A stretch of 57,674 bases of DNA from CAYSBE01 sp964429245 (GTDB taxonomy: Bacteria > Bacteroidota > Bacteroidia > UKL13-3). The number at the start of each line of letters is the position of its first letter. Within the stretch, counting starts at the first letter, position 1. Positions 35,509 to 46,200 of this stretch are shown in pieces. Position numbers and translations under genes: made by a program. Under the pieces are notes generated by a model, which made no database searches, was not told where the DNA came from, and saw only the letters and a list, made by a program, of their open reading frames with translations. Location: positions 1 to 57,674 of the forward strand of contig CAYSBE010000001.1 in the NCBI GenBank assembly GCA_964429245.1, written 5' to 3'.

Positions 35509-37437
35509 ATTCCCTAAATAGTTAAAAGTTTTATTATAAACAGTATCTATTCCAGAATAAATATTTACATAACCCTTATAGGTTCCAACAATAAGCTCTG
35601 GAATAGAATCGCCATCAATATCAAAAAAGCTTGGCACAGCATATCCCGATTGCTCACAAAATGTATCGTTAAATGTTGTAGGGAAACAATAATTACCATA
35701 AATATTTCCAAATGAATCGATACTTGGTTGCGCTTCAAATAGAGCAAGACCAGGATTACCTTTATTAATATACAGTTTTAAAATTCCATTTCTATTTCCA
35801 ACTACCAGATCTAGGTCGCCATCCTTATCTAAATCAGAAAATGCCGGAGCCGAAAATGCGCCTACATCTAAGGTGCTAACTGCAGAACTTGATTGCAGTG
35901 TAAACGATACGGTGCTTCCTGTGCCTGTATTTTCGTACATCAATAATTCACCGTTTTCCATTCCTAGTATGATATCTTTTTTTCCATCTCCATTCAAATC
36001 TGCAGCAGTGGGTATAATATGAATCATTGGCCCATTAGCACTAATGTTCAAAAAGTTAGAATCTTGCAAAGTAAACACACTGCGCCCGGTAACGGGATCG
36101 GGTGTATTGGTAAAGAGTACAAGCCTGTCATTAATATTAAAAGTCATATCATAACTGCCGCTTGTTGCCACCAAAAGGTCTTCATCTCCATCACTGTCAA
36201 TATCAATCAAAACCGGTGCTGCCCTAGAACCTAAATCTATTGTGGTATTGTATAGCCAGAAATCGTTGCCTTGATAGTTAAACTGCGGAGCAGTGTTCGT
36301 TCCGTTATTATTATACACCCATACGTTGTCAAAACTTTTAGCTGTCAGTCGGTCATTGGTTGTAACCAATAATTCCTTTTTATCGTCACCCGTAATATCT
36401 ACATAATATGCAGCCGGAAATTGAATAAAACGCGCTGGCACAGTATTGGATGGGAACAATGTATCTTGTGATATAATTGAATCGCGACCAATAGAATTTT
36501 TTGAATTTATAAGAAGAATTAGATTGTTATAAGCTGCATCTCCGAATACAAAGTCCATTACTCCATCCCCATTATAATCGATTGACATCATTGTAGACTC
36601 TGCGTGCTTACGTTTTTTTTCATACATCTGCCAAAAGCAAGCCCCTAATTGGTCTTTACCCAAACCTAACTTAAATTCATTCTTTTGTGAAGTAGCATTG
36701 TATTGTATATAGCCATAACACTGATCTCTAAATATGTATCTAGTGCTATCAATTTTATATTGAATATTATACTTATTCTTTAAAAAGTTCTCGTAATAGT
36801 AAGGGCTTAAGTCTGCACCTACAAAATTAACAATATCATCATCACCATCATTGTCTAAGTCTGCTATTGCTGGTATATCAGTATTATTTATCGATAAAGG
36901 ATATGGTCTTATATTAACTCCAAATTCTTTATTAAATCCTCCTGTATCATAAACAGCATTATTTATCTGCTCAAAATTTAGACCTAATGTTGTATTACTT
37001 TTATTTCTGAATATGCGAAGTGTGCTGGTATTCACATCTGGTGTATCTGTTGGTAAAAATCTTAAATCTTGAGACACCTCAGTAAATATATCTAATTTTC
37101 CATCTCCATCAAAATCACGTAATAACGCCCAATCACTCATGAATGGAAACCGGCCCGAGTAATTTGGTGCATATATATATCCAATATCAGTATAAAGATA
37201 TACAGCAGAACGATTTGAAATTCTATCAAAAACAAACAAATCCTGTTTACCATCCCCATCTATATCAATATTAGAAAACTGTGGAGCATTAAATCCTCCA
37301 GAAAAGGGATTCAAGAGAGAATCGGTTGCGTTTTTCATGAAACGTGCACCATTACTTGCATAAAATTTGATATTTTGTGCTTGCACACATATGCATGTTG
37401 ATACAATAAGTAGTATTAATAGACGTAATCTTTTCAT
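35080..37437 (-). CDS. FG-GAP/VCBS repeat protein with T9SS sorting domain (paralogue 1)
   Basis: The 785-residue protein has a Sec signal (MKRLRLLILLIVSTCICVQAQ) and at least seven FG-GAP/VCBS-type repeats with calcium-binding loops of the D-x-D-x-D-G kind: DIDGDGKQD, DFDGDGKLD, DLDNDGDDD, DYNGDGVMD, DIDSDGDED, DLNGDGKKD and DLDKDGDLD. These form an integrin-like beta-propeller. The last ~75 residues are a T9SS sorting domain (LYPNPAQNEVVL, then SGVYFIEAVGEGYKQTKKLI), so it is exported by the T9SS and is probably anchored at or released from the surface. Its closest relative is the next gene, with an identical C-terminus but a diverged body. Confidence 0.92.
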   Translation of the reverse strand: MKRLRLLILLIVSTCICVQAQNIKFYASNGARFMKNATDSLLNPFSGGFNAPQFSNIDIDGDGKQDLFVFDRISNRSAVYLYTDIGYIYAPNYSGRFPFMSDWALLRDFDGDGKLDIFTEVSQDLRFLPTDTPDVNTSTLRIFRNKSNTTLGLNFEQINNAVYDTGGFNKEFGVNIRPYPLSINNTDIPAIADLDNDGDDDIVNFVGADLSPYYYENFLKNKYNIQYKIDSTRYIFRDQCYGYIQYNATSQKNEFKLGLGKDQLGACFWQMYEKKRKHAESTMMSIDYNGDGVMDFVFGDAAYNNLILLINSKNSIGRDSIISQDTLFPSNTVPARFIQFPAAYYVDITGDDKKELLVTTNDRLTAKSFDNVWVYNNNGTNTAPQFNYQGNDFWLYNTTIDLGSRAAPVLIDIDSDGDEDLLVATSGSYDMTFNINDRLVLFTNTPDPVTGRSVFTLQDSNFLNISANGPMIHIIPTAADLNGDGKKDIILGMENGELLMYENTGTGSTVSFTLQSSSAVSTLDVGAFSAPAFSDLDKDGDLDLVVGNRNGILKLYINKGNPGLALFEAQPSIDSFGNIYGNYCFPTTFNDTFCEQSGYAVPSFFDIDGDSIPELIVGTYKGYVNIYSGIDTVYNKTFNYLGNVFVDFSNGLNPVEKRHGRFSAVCIGLMDGDNKPDMLIGNIAGGFQFYGSIPLNSSALSETLRSDRFVLYPNPAQNEVVLKHLNIPENGNVFIYDQTGRLIKRVTINRYVAETTIDISELQSGVYFIEAVGEGYKQTKKLIIQ

Positions 37438-37455
37438 AGATTTTCATGTTTATAA

Positions 37456-37465
37456 TACGAATATA
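37456..37465 (-). promoter_or_regulatory. TATATTCGTA -7-like box of VCBS paralogue 1
   Basis: TATATTCGTA lies 18 nt before the ATG at 37437. The same ten bases occur at the same distance before paralogue 2 and before the second porP gene. No clear -33 TTG was found. Confidence 0.4.
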
Positions 37466-37631
37466 TGATTTTGTGTCAAGTCATTTTCGTATCTCTGATA
37501 TTTATAAAGCAATAACTACTTCAGATTCTTTTATATGTTTTTGTAAAGTCTGATAGTAAATCCATGCTGTTAAAATGAAATTTGTTATATTTCATTAAAC
37601 ATGAATAAAGCATTCCTATTGCTATACATAA

Positions 37632-37748
37632 TTTATTTTGGCCAATAGCAATGAATTGATGTATTTCACTTCCACCAGTAGCACTGATGATTGCAAATGC
37701 ACAGCAAAAGACATCAAAAATTTACGTGCTTTAAGGGACAAACAATAA
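37632..37748 (+). pseudogene. 3' remnant of the 288-residue secreted protein gene
   Basis: In the plus frame this encodes FILANSNELMYFTSTSST and onward to the same stop as the intact gene (intact: FIIANGNE...). The 16 bases before position 37648 differ at several sites, while everything after is identical to the intact copy. An in-frame TAA lies just upstream (37629-37631), so no functional protein can be made. It marks the edge of an old duplication that included this gene's 3' end. Confidence 0.85.
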
Positions 37749-38193
37749 CCAATCAGTCTTTGGTTTATTGAATGATTAGTTTTTTGGTTTGTTTATACCC
37801 CTCGCCTACTGCTTCAATAAAATATACGCCAGACTGCAATTCGCTGATATCAATTGTTGTTTCGGCTACATAGCGATTAATAGTTACTCGCTTTATTAAC
37901 CTTCCTGTTTGGTCATAAATGAATACGTTGCCATTTTCAGGAATATTCAAGTGCTTTAAAACAACTTCATTTTGTGCAGGATTTGGATAAAGTACAAACC
38001 TATCTGAACGCAGTGTTTCAGATAATGCTGAACTGTTAAGCGGTATCGAGCCATAAAATTGAAAACCTCCTGCAATATTCCCAATAAGCATATCGGGCTT
38101 GTTATCGCCATCCATTAGTCCTATACACACTGCTGAAAAACGTCCATGTCTTTTCTCAACCGGATTTAGTCCGTTGCTAAAATCAACAAATAC
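37648..38193. repeat. 546-bp direct repeat, copy 2
   Basis: This is the partner of 34963-35508. It covers the gene remnant and the last 142 codons of VCBS paralogue 2. At 38194 the two paralogues switch at once from identical to clearly different sequence. Confidence 0.95.
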
Positions 38194-40122
38194 TGTGCTC
38201 TGCTTTGTGAATACGGTGCCTGGAAGTGTATCAATATTCTTAAATACATCTACATACCCAATATCACTTCCAACAATGAGTTCAGCTATTGAGTCCCCAT
38301 CAACATCATAAAATACAGGAGTTGCATATCCCCAAGGTTCGCAATTAGTAATATCATATGTGGTATTGTGACAATACCTAGTGTTTACTTTCCCAAATGT
38401 GTCAATCGTTGGTTGTGCATCAAATAATGCGTTGGCTGAGTTGCCTCTATTCATATACAACTTAAGGATGCCATTTCGGTTTCCTACTACCAAATCAAAA
38501 TCACCATCTTTATCTAAGTCAGAGAAAGCCGGAGCCGAAAATGATCCGGCATCTATATTACTTATAACAGATATTGGTTGCTGTGTAAAAGATATAGTGC
38601 TACCTGTTCCTGTATTTTCATACATTAATAATTCTCCATTTTCCATTCCCAGTACAATGTCTTTTTTACCATCTCCATTCAAATCTGCAACTGTGGGAAT
38701 AATATGAATCATTGGCCCATTAGCACTTATGTTCAAAAAGTTGGAATCTTGCAAGGTAAACACACTGCGCCCGGTAACAGGATCAGGTGTATTGGAATAA
38801 AGCACAAGCCTGTCATTAATATTAAAAGTCATATCATAACTGCCGCTTGTGGCTACAAGTAAGTCTTCATCACCATCATTGTCCACATCAATTAATATTG
38901 GTGCTGCTCGGGACCCCAAGTCAATTGTGGTATTGTATAACCAAAAATTATTTCCTGAATAATTAAAAACAGGTGCAGTATTGGTTCCTGCATTATTATA
39001 GATCCATACATTTTCTTTGCTTTTTGCTGCATAAGGTTCGTTTGTTGTTACCAACAATTCATTCTTGCCATCAGCATCAATATCTACATAATATGCTGCA
39101 GGAAATGTGATAAAGTTTGCTGGGGTGGAATTGGATGGAAATATGGAATCTTGTGAAATAATTGAATCTCTTCCCTGGGTGTTTTTCTTGCTTGTTAAAA
39201 GTAACAAACTAGTAAATCCAACATCTCCATAAATATAATCCAATACCCCATCGTTATTATAATCTAGAGGACACAAGGTAGTTCCTGAATGCTTTTGTTT
39301 TTTCTCATACATCTGAAATGCACAACTGCTTAGTTGGTCTTTTGATAAGCCTAATCTGAATTGATTTTTATTTGATGGGGCATCATATTGCATATACCCC
39401 CAACACTGATCCCTAAATATGTATCTTGTGCTATCAGGTTTATATTGAATATTGTACTTGTTTTTCAAAAAATTCTCAAAATAATACGGACTCAAATCAG
39501 TTAACGTAAAACTTAAAATATCCGGATCTACATCTCCATCTATATCAACAATTGCGGGAATATCTGTATTGTTCACAGGAATTTTATCCGGTGCTTTGTT
39601 TACACCAAAATCTATCCAATAACCACCTGTATCATAAACCTGATTATTAATTTGATTAAAATTGATGCCTGACTGAGGTGTTGATTTATTTACAAAAATG
39701 CGCAAACCGCTTGTGGTTACATGAGGTAACGAATCGGGCAAAAACCTGTAATCCTGTGATGTTTCTGAAAAAATATCAAGCTTCCCATCTGAATTGTAAT
39801 CCCTTAGCAAAGCCCAACTTGTAAGAAATGGAAATCGTCCATTGTAATTTGGTGCATGAATATATCCATTGGGTGTGTGTAAATAAACAGCTACCCGATT
39901 TGAGGTACGATCAAAAATAAATAAATCCTGTTTGCCATCCCCATCAATATCAATATTAGAAAACTGTGGTGCATTAAATCCTCCCGAGAACGGATTCAAT
40001 AATGAATCAGTTGCATTTTTCATAAATCGCGCACCATTGCTAGAATAAAACCTGATGTTTTGTGCTTGCACACATAGGCTTGTTGATAGAATAAATAGGC
40101 TTAGTAGACGTAATCTTTTCAT
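37765..40122 (-). CDS. FG-GAP/VCBS repeat protein with T9SS sorting domain (paralogue 2)
   Basis: The protein starts at the ATG at 40122 (MKRLRLLSLFILSTSLCVQAQ), giving 785 residues; an ATG six codons upstream is in frame but less likely by comparison with paralogue 1. It has the same repeat order, with loops DIDGDGKQD, DYNSDGKLD, DIDGDVDPD, DYNNDGVLD, DVDNDGDED, DLNGDGKKD and DLDKDGDFD. The T9SS sorting domain is identical to that of paralogue 1. Residues differ most in the N-terminal half and just before the identical tail (PGTVFTKQSTVF versus YNKTFNYLGNVF). The surface ligand or role is unknown. Confidence 0.92.
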   Translation of the reverse strand: MKRLRLLSLFILSTSLCVQAQNIRFYSSNGARFMKNATDSLLNPFSGGFNAPQFSNIDIDGDGKQDLFIFDRTSNRVAVYLHTPNGYIHAPNYNGRFPFLTSWALLRDYNSDGKLDIFSETSQDYRFLPDSLPHVTTSGLRIFVNKSTPQSGINFNQINNQVYDTGGYWIDFGVNKAPDKIPVNNTDIPAIVDIDGDVDPDILSFTLTDLSPYYFENFLKNKYNIQYKPDSTRYIFRDQCWGYMQYDAPSNKNQFRLGLSKDQLSSCAFQMYEKKQKHSGTTLCPLDYNNDGVLDYIYGDVGFTSLLLLTSKKNTQGRDSIISQDSIFPSNSTPANFITFPAAYYVDIDADGKNELLVTTNEPYAAKSKENVWIYNNAGTNTAPVFNYSGNNFWLYNTTIDLGSRAAPILIDVDNDGDEDLLVATSGSYDMTFNINDRLVLYSNTPDPVTGRSVFTLQDSNFLNISANGPMIHIIPTVADLNGDGKKDIVLGMENGELLMYENTGTGSTISFTQQPISVISNIDAGSFSAPAFSDLDKDGDFDLVVGNRNGILKLYMNRGNSANALFDAQPTIDTFGKVNTRYCHNTTYDITNCEPWGYATPVFYDVDGDSIAELIVGSDIGYVDVFKNIDTLPGTVFTKQSTVFVDFSNGLNPVEKRHGRFSAVCIGLMDGDNKPDMLIGNIAGGFQFYGSIPLNSSALSETLRSDRFVLYPNPAQNEVVLKHLNIPENGNVFIYDQTGRLIKRVTINRYVAETTIDISELQSGVYFIEAVGEGYKQTKKLIIQ

Positions 40123-40140
40123 AAATCTTGATGTTTGCAT

Positions 40141-40150
40141 TACGAATATA
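40141..40150 (-). promoter_or_regulatory. TATATTCGTA -7-like box of VCBS paralogue 2
   Basis: The same ten-base element as at 37456-37465, 18 nt before the ATG at 40122, conserved while the neighbouring bases differ. Confidence 0.4.
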
Positions 40151-40194
40151 TGGTATTATCTAAAATCATTTTGTCATAATTATATCTTAATTTT

Positions 40195-41490
40195 ATGAAT
40201 ACAGCATCGCTTTACAACATATACCTAAAACACTCGATTACATGCACCGATACCCGTATGATACAACCGGGTTGTATTTTTTTCGCGCTTAAAGGTCCTA
40301 ATTTCAATGGGAATGCCTTTGCCCATAAGGCCTTACAAGATGGAGCTGCTTATGCCATTATTGATGAAGCAGCGTTTGCCGATAATGATAGATGTATATT
40401 GGTAAATGATGTATTAACAACGTTGCAAGAACTGGCAACTTATCATCGCCAGCAATTGAATATTCCTGTGATTGCTATTGTGGGTTCAAATGGTAAAACG
40501 ACAACAAAAGAATTAATTACATCTGTATTGCAAACAGAGAAAAATGTACTTGCCACACCCGGAAACTTCAACAACCACATCGGGTTGCCACTCACCCTAT
40601 TGATGCTAAAACCTTCACATGAAATTGCCATTATTGAAATGGGAGCAAATCATATTGGTGAAAATGCGATGTTATGTGAAATAGCTAAACCAACATATGG
40701 ACTCGTAACCAATAATGGAAAAGACCACCTTGAAGGATTTGGCAGCATGGAGGGTGTTGCGCAATCAAACAGTGAACTGTATTATTATTTATTGAAAAAT
40801 GACGGCCTCACTTTTGTAAATGCAAACGATGAGTGGTTGATGCGCATGGCAGGAAGACTTACGAGAAAAACTACTTATGCTGCTATTGATGAAACAAGAA
40901 ATACTAAAGCTGATGTGATTGGTGCTGCCAAAAAATTAAGACCTCAAATTACATTTAGCTTCGAAGATATTGACATCACATCATGCCTTAGTGGCGATTA
41001 CAATTTTGATAATATCATGGCCGCTGTGGCTATTGGGAAGAACTTTGGCATTGATATCAAAAATATTAAAAAAGGCATTGAATCTTATGAACCCAAAAAC
41101 AACCGATCACAGGTTATAAAGAAAGCGCAAAACACAATTTACCTTGATGCATACAATGCCAATCCAAGTAGCATGGAAGCCGCGCTTCGTAATTTCGCAG
41201 CCATGCATTTGCCTAATAGTATGGCCATTTTAGGTGATATGTTTGAACTAGGAAAATATGCAGAAGAGGAACACATAAATATGATAAAGCTTTGCACATC
41301 ATTAGGCTTATTAAAAGTACTTTTTGTTGGAGAAAATTTCTACAATTGCCGCGAGGGAAATTTTGATTTTGTAAAAAATACTGATGAAGCAACAAGATTT
41401 ATTTGTGAAAAGAAATTAACAGGATATCACATATTTTTAAAAGGCTCAAGAGGCATTAAATTGGAAACACTGTTGGATTGTATTGAATAG
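40195..41490 (+). CDS. murF: UDP-N-acetylmuramoyl-tripeptide--D-alanyl-D-alanine ligase
   Basis: The 431-residue Mur ligase has the P-loop VGSNGKTTTKE (96-106) and the family segments LATPGNFNNHIGLPLTLL, EMGANHIGE and DAYNANPSSMEAAL, which are specific for MurF. It adds D-Ala-D-Ala to the UDP-MurNAc tripeptide in the cytosol, the last soluble step of the peptidoglycan precursor. It is not in the usual dcw cluster here. It converges on ispF with 18 nt between stops. Confidence 0.96.
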   Translation: MNTASLYNIYLKHSITCTDTRMIQPGCIFFALKGPNFNGNAFAHKALQDGAAYAIIDEAAFADNDRCILVNDVLTTLQELATYHRQQLNIPVIAIVGSNGKTTTKELITSVLQTEKNVLATPGNFNNHIGLPLTLLMLKPSHEIAIIEMGANHIGENAMLCEIAKPTYGLVTNNGKDHLEGFGSMEGVAQSNSELYYYLLKNDGLTFVNANDEWLMRMAGRLTRKTTYAAIDETRNTKADVIGAAKKLRPQITFSFEDIDITSCLSGDYNFDNIMAAVAIGKNFGIDIKNIKKGIESYEPKNNRSQVIKKAQNTIYLDAYNANPSSMEAALRNFAAMHLPNSMAILGDMFELGKYAEEEHINMIKLCTSLGLLKVLFVGENFYNCREGNFDFVKNTDEATRFICEKKLTGYHIFLKGSRGIKLETLLDCIE

Positions 41491-41508
41491 TGAAATACAA
41501 TTGCAAAA

Positions 41509-41988
41509 CTACTTGCTTTGGCATATTATCACGGCATAAGCTGTAATGCCTTCTTCACGACCTATGAATCCCATTTTTTCGTTTGTTGTTGCTTTAATGG
41601 AAACATCGTCAATTCCAATTTCGCAAATGCCTGCGATGGTTTCACGCATGGCTTGCACATAAGGCAATATTTTTGGCTTTTCGGCACAAAGGGTAGCATC
41701 AATATTTCCAATCTCATAATTCCTATCCGTCATTAATTTGATGACTTGTTTAAGCAACAATTTGCTGTCAACTCCTTTGAATTGATTATCGGTATCAGGA
41801 AAATGTTTGCCAATATCACCTAAAGCCAAGGCGCCAAGAATGGCATCGCATATGGCATGAAGCAACACATCTGCATCGCTATGACCTAGCGCTCCTTTGG
41901 TATGTTCAAGTTTTACACCCCCCAACCACAACTCGCGACCTTCAATTAGTTGATGCACATCAAATCCAAAACCAATTCTTATTGCCAT
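41509..41988 (-). CDS. ispF: 2-C-methyl-D-erythritol 2,4-cyclodiphosphate synthase
   Basis: The 159-residue protein has the IspF zinc ligands D10 and H12 (GFGFDVHQL) and H44 (HSDADVLLHAICDAI), and the C-terminal ATTNEKMGFIGREEGI. It makes the cyclic diphosphate intermediate of the MEP isoprenoid pathway. It starts 6 nt downstream of porV's stop, so it is probably transcribed with porU-porV. Confidence 0.97.
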   Translation of the reverse strand: MAIRIGFGFDVHQLIEGRELWLGGVKLEHTKGALGHSDADVLLHAICDAILGALALGDIGKHFPDTDNQFKGVDSKLLLKQVIKLMTDRNYEIGNIDATLCAEKPKILPYVQAMRETIAGICEIGIDDVSIKATTNEKMGFIGREEGITAYAVIICQSK

Positions 41989-41994
41989 ACTATA

Positions 41995-43248
41995 TTATCT
42001 GTCAGGATCACCGAAGCCACTTGGTGTGTCCGATTTCTTTTCTTTTTGTTTTGTAAATGCAGCAAAATCAAGTCCTAGCGTAAATCGCAACGTATTGTCT
42101 AAAGGATTTCTCTGACCAAATGAAAAAAGATAGGATACATCAATTGTAAACACATTATACCTCAAACCTGCTCCAAGTGTTGCGTATTGGCGATTTCCTT
42201 TTGATTCCGGTTCATAAAAGAACCCTCCTCGTAAAGCAAATTGTTTATCGTACCAATATTCCAACCCAAAAGAGGTATTAATTTCCTGAAGTTCTTCTCT
42301 AAATCCACCTGGGGCGTCATAAAATGATTGAATCATTCCTTGAACTACGGGAACATCATCGGCTTTTCCTTCTTTAATTACTGGTTCTCCATCTTTATAA
42401 ACAACATTTCCATTTGCATCAGTCTCATACACCGGAGGGGTAGGTACAAGTAGTTTATTAAAATCTAATAGAATGGCAATTGAATTGTATTTGTCTAATT
42501 CAAAATTGACATAACCACCCATCCTTAAATTTATTGGAATAAAATCTTCATACTGCGCGGTAGTATAGGTTACTTTAGCCCCAATATTGGTAATAGCCAA
42601 ACCATATCCATAGTTTATCCATTTCTTTTTATACCTAAATCTATTGGTATAATAAGATGTAATATCTGCTGCATATGTATTTGCAGGCTCTAGTCCACTT
42701 GCTGTTTGCAATCCACCCGTTAAGTTTGAGCGTATATACCTAAAGGCAACCCCCACAGAAAAGTTTTCGGATAATTTTTGTGCATACGCAACATCAAGTG
42801 CAAGTTCATTAGGGGTAAATGTTCCTAATGGATTAGCTTGGTCATCGGTAAAGTCAATTGAGCCCAAAGAAAAATAGCGCAAAGAACCACCTATGGTTGA
42901 TCTGTTATTAATTCTGTTGTAAAAAGATAAGTAAGATAATGAAACATCAGGAACTAAGGAGCGAAGCCATGGTGTGTAAGACAAAGATACCCCACCATTT
43001 TTTTCCATAAAAGCAAGTTTAGCAGCATTCCAATGTATTGCGTTCATATCATTTGGTGAGGCTACGCCTGCGTCTCCCATTGCACCTGCTCTTGCATCAG
43101 GTGTAATCATTAAGAAAGGCACTGCCGTTGTAATTGTATTTTGTCTTCCATCTAGCTGGCCTCTGTTCACTTGTGCAAGTGCCTGATTGATGAAAGTAAT
43201 TAATACAAAAATTAAGGCTACACTTTTAATACTATTTTTAATAAACAT
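41995..43248 (-). CDS. porV: Type IX secretion system outer-membrane protein PorV
   Basis: The 417-residue protein has a Sec signal ending NQALAQ and the PorV/LptO pattern: TAVPFLMITPDARAGAMGDA, NAIHWNAAKLAF and a FadL-like barrel through the C-terminus. PorV shuttles folded cargo from the SprA translocon to PorU, using the sorting domain as tag. It follows porU directly (50 nt), as in other Bacteroidota. Confidence 0.93.
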   Translation of the reverse strand: MFIKNSIKSVALIFVLITFINQALAQVNRGQLDGRQNTITTAVPFLMITPDARAGAMGDAGVASPNDMNAIHWNAAKLAFMEKNGGVSLSYTPWLRSLVPDVSLSYLSFYNRINNRSTIGGSLRYFSLGSIDFTDDQANPLGTFTPNELALDVAYAQKLSENFSVGVAFRYIRSNLTGGLQTASGLEPANTYAADITSYYTNRFRYKKKWINYGYGLAITNIGAKVTYTTAQYEDFIPINLRMGGYVNFELDKYNSIAILLDFNKLLVPTPPVYETDANGNVVYKDGEPVIKEGKADDVPVVQGMIQSFYDAPGGFREELQEINTSFGLEYWYDKQFALRGGFFYEPESKGNRQYATLGAGLRYNVFTIDVSYLFSFGQRNPLDNTLRFTLGLDFAAFTKQKEKKSDTPSGFGDPDR

Positions 43249-43298
43249 GAGTTTTTTTTGATATAAACGTGCAATTATAAAGAATTTGAACTACTTAG

Positions 43299-46200
43299 TT
43301 AGTTTAAAATGACAAGTTTTTGATACTCTTCGGCACTTTTACCATCCTGTGATTTAATGCTAACTTTATAAATATAAACTCCTTTACCAATCCTATCCCC
43401 AAATTCATCTTTGCCATCCCAAGTTAGTTGATCAAAATGATTGCCTGCCGTAACCGTCTCAGTTCTCATTGTTTTTATAAGATTACCACTTATTGTAAAA
43501 ACCTGTATCATAACATTAATAGGTAGTCCTGGACGATTATGATCGAAATGAAACGTAGTGTTTGTGGTAAAAGGATTCGGATAGTTGAGTACATTCTGTA
43601 AGGCAAAATTTTGGTCATCTGCTACAACAAATTCTAAAACCGATTCACTGTAATTGTTGTAGGTATCCCATGCTCCCAATTTAAGGGTGTGCTTGCCGGG
43701 AGGTAAATCTTTAATTTTATACCTTACTTCACCGGAGGTGTAACTATCAAGTTGTGCCTGAAAGAAATCATTTAAAACTGTGGCCGTCATATTATCATTA
43801 TTCATCACAGATTGAATATCTCTACCAATGCCTCTATTTGTAATATTGACGCCATTTTCATCAGATATTTTTGCAATCAGTAATGGATTTTCGTTCGTGG
43901 TTCCCCCATTTGCAAATTTTTCATCATTCAAATACAATTTTATTTCAGGACCTCTGTTATCAGCAATTATGGAATCAGCCGTTCCACCGACCATAATATT
44001 GTTATAATATCCTGTGGCATCTAATGCGTTATTGGTTGAGTAATAACTTATTCTACCCAGACCAAATGCATAAGAAATATCTTTAGGAACAATAAAGCTA
44101 AACTCAAAATTACCATTTTTAACACTTGCTTGACCGCGATAAATCACATTATTCTGCATCATAAAATTCATTGGATTGGTGTTGCCACCATATCCTGCCG
44201 GATTGTTACGCAGGGTTTGATATTGTGTTGGCTTATCAAAAACAGTTGGAAATACTAGTCCATTATATGTTGTTTGTACATTGCCCTGAAGGTCGGTAAC
44301 TACTCCTTTGATGGTTATTTTTGAAAATGCCTTCAGTGTATCTGTAGTGGGACCGTTTATATCCATTCCATTAATGGCAGTTGTTCTTACGCCCATTTCA
44401 GGATAGGCCAAAAACATGGCAGGATCTCCAAGCAAAGAAAAATTGCGCTCGTTTTTATCTGTAAAGAAGTAATCGTTTTTAGCTAGGCGCATAATTTCAC
44501 CGATATTTTTACGAGGCTGAAATGCCGCAGCAGAATCATACCCAATACGATTTAAAATATACTGATTCAAAGCATAATTAGAACCTGAGTTTACTAACCT
44601 GACTGTTGTGTAAAGTGCTACCGCTCCGCCATACTGATTGATTAAGGCCATTTCTCCTGCTGCAAATCGCTCCGGATCATCATATCTGCTAAACTCACAC
44701 GTAGCTGTTACAAATATTGGTAGACGCCCCCCGTTTGACCATTTTTGAATATCATCCGTATTTAAGATTCGCTCAGCAGCTAAGCCCACCTCGCCTCCAT
44801 GACCCGTGTAATTGAATAGCAAACATCCCCTTTCCACTGATCGAACAATATCAGCCTGAGCCTGGGGGTTCCGTACTCCGCCAGCTGTTACCTGTTCTGG
44901 ATACGCATCAATAAATATTTTTTGTATGTTTTGATTTTTATAATTGTTGCGGGCATATTGTGCTAAATTTTCTGCTTGATTTTCATGTATGCCACCATCT
45001 TCATCATCTGCAACAAATGTCATTCGATTCATCCAATCTCCCCATTCGGGTGCGCTTTCATAATTTATACTTTTAGCAACCATAATGGAGGCATTCACAG
45101 CATCTGTTGCAGGCAATCTACCAACAGATATATCTAAAAATTCTTTTACCCCACTCCAACCAATATTGTCTACAGCTTGATCCCATTTGCCTTCATTGTC
45201 ATCCAATAAACCAAAAAAATCATCTGAACAGTAGGTTTTAATTGGGTCAAATGATTGATTGCTTTCAAAGGTGGGAACAAAGTTGGTGTTATTCTTCACC
45301 CTGTTTTTGTAATCAAATGATGCCCTCCCAAATAGCAGCAAACTTTTTGGAGCATCGGCCTGAGAGGATGCACGTTTATAAAACATACGCATCATATCGC
45401 GTATGGCACATAAATCCTGAACTCCACCCGAAAACTCATTGTATACTTGTTGAACCGTAACCACAGAAACCCTAAGGTTATTTTTATTGCGATGATGTTG
45501 GGCCAGTCTATTTGCTTCTGATAAAAAAGCCTCGTGTGTAATGATAAAATAATCTGTTGCTCCTAGTCCGTGTATATTTTGATTAACTAATCTTTCAGCA
45601 AATACGGGCTCTTGGTAATTTCCATTAAATACAATGAATTCCCTTAGTGTATCTCCGGGAGCCGAAAAACTCAAGATTCCGTTTTGAATACTATACGATA
45701 AGGCTTTGGGTTCTGTAGGTGATGTAACATCCCAAACAGATGCGTTGGCTTGCGATGTTGCAATATTATACTGCGTTATGGCATTAGCAGCATAACTTGA
45801 TTTATCCCTAAACAATAATTGCGACCCAGTAAATGATAAAAAGTTTCTGCTTTGCAGCTCAAAGTAATCAAGCCAGCCAAGAGAACCTTGAAGGGTCTGG
45901 TTATAAACATAGGTTACTGTTAAATTTCCTGATGAAGCTGAATAAGTAGCTGACTTTAAACCATCTCCATCAGATGCATACGCATCGATATAACTGGAAT
46001 TAACTTGAGGTATAGCATGCGTAATTAGCGTAGTACCGTTAATGTATGCTGTAAAAGAACTGGGAGAAAAAGAACGTGCTGCAACAGATGAAGTAAAGTA
46101 TACAGGAACGTTGGTATTTATATTTCCCAAATTAGCTGTGAAATTTTGAGTCAAACTTCGGTTGAATTCTTCTCCCATAAAACGTTTACCGCTTTTTATG

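Noticed and set aside
34963..38193. Insertion sequence or mobile element as source of the direct repeat
   Set aside because: No transposase, terminal inverted repeats or target-site duplication is visible, and the repeat begins and ends inside genes.
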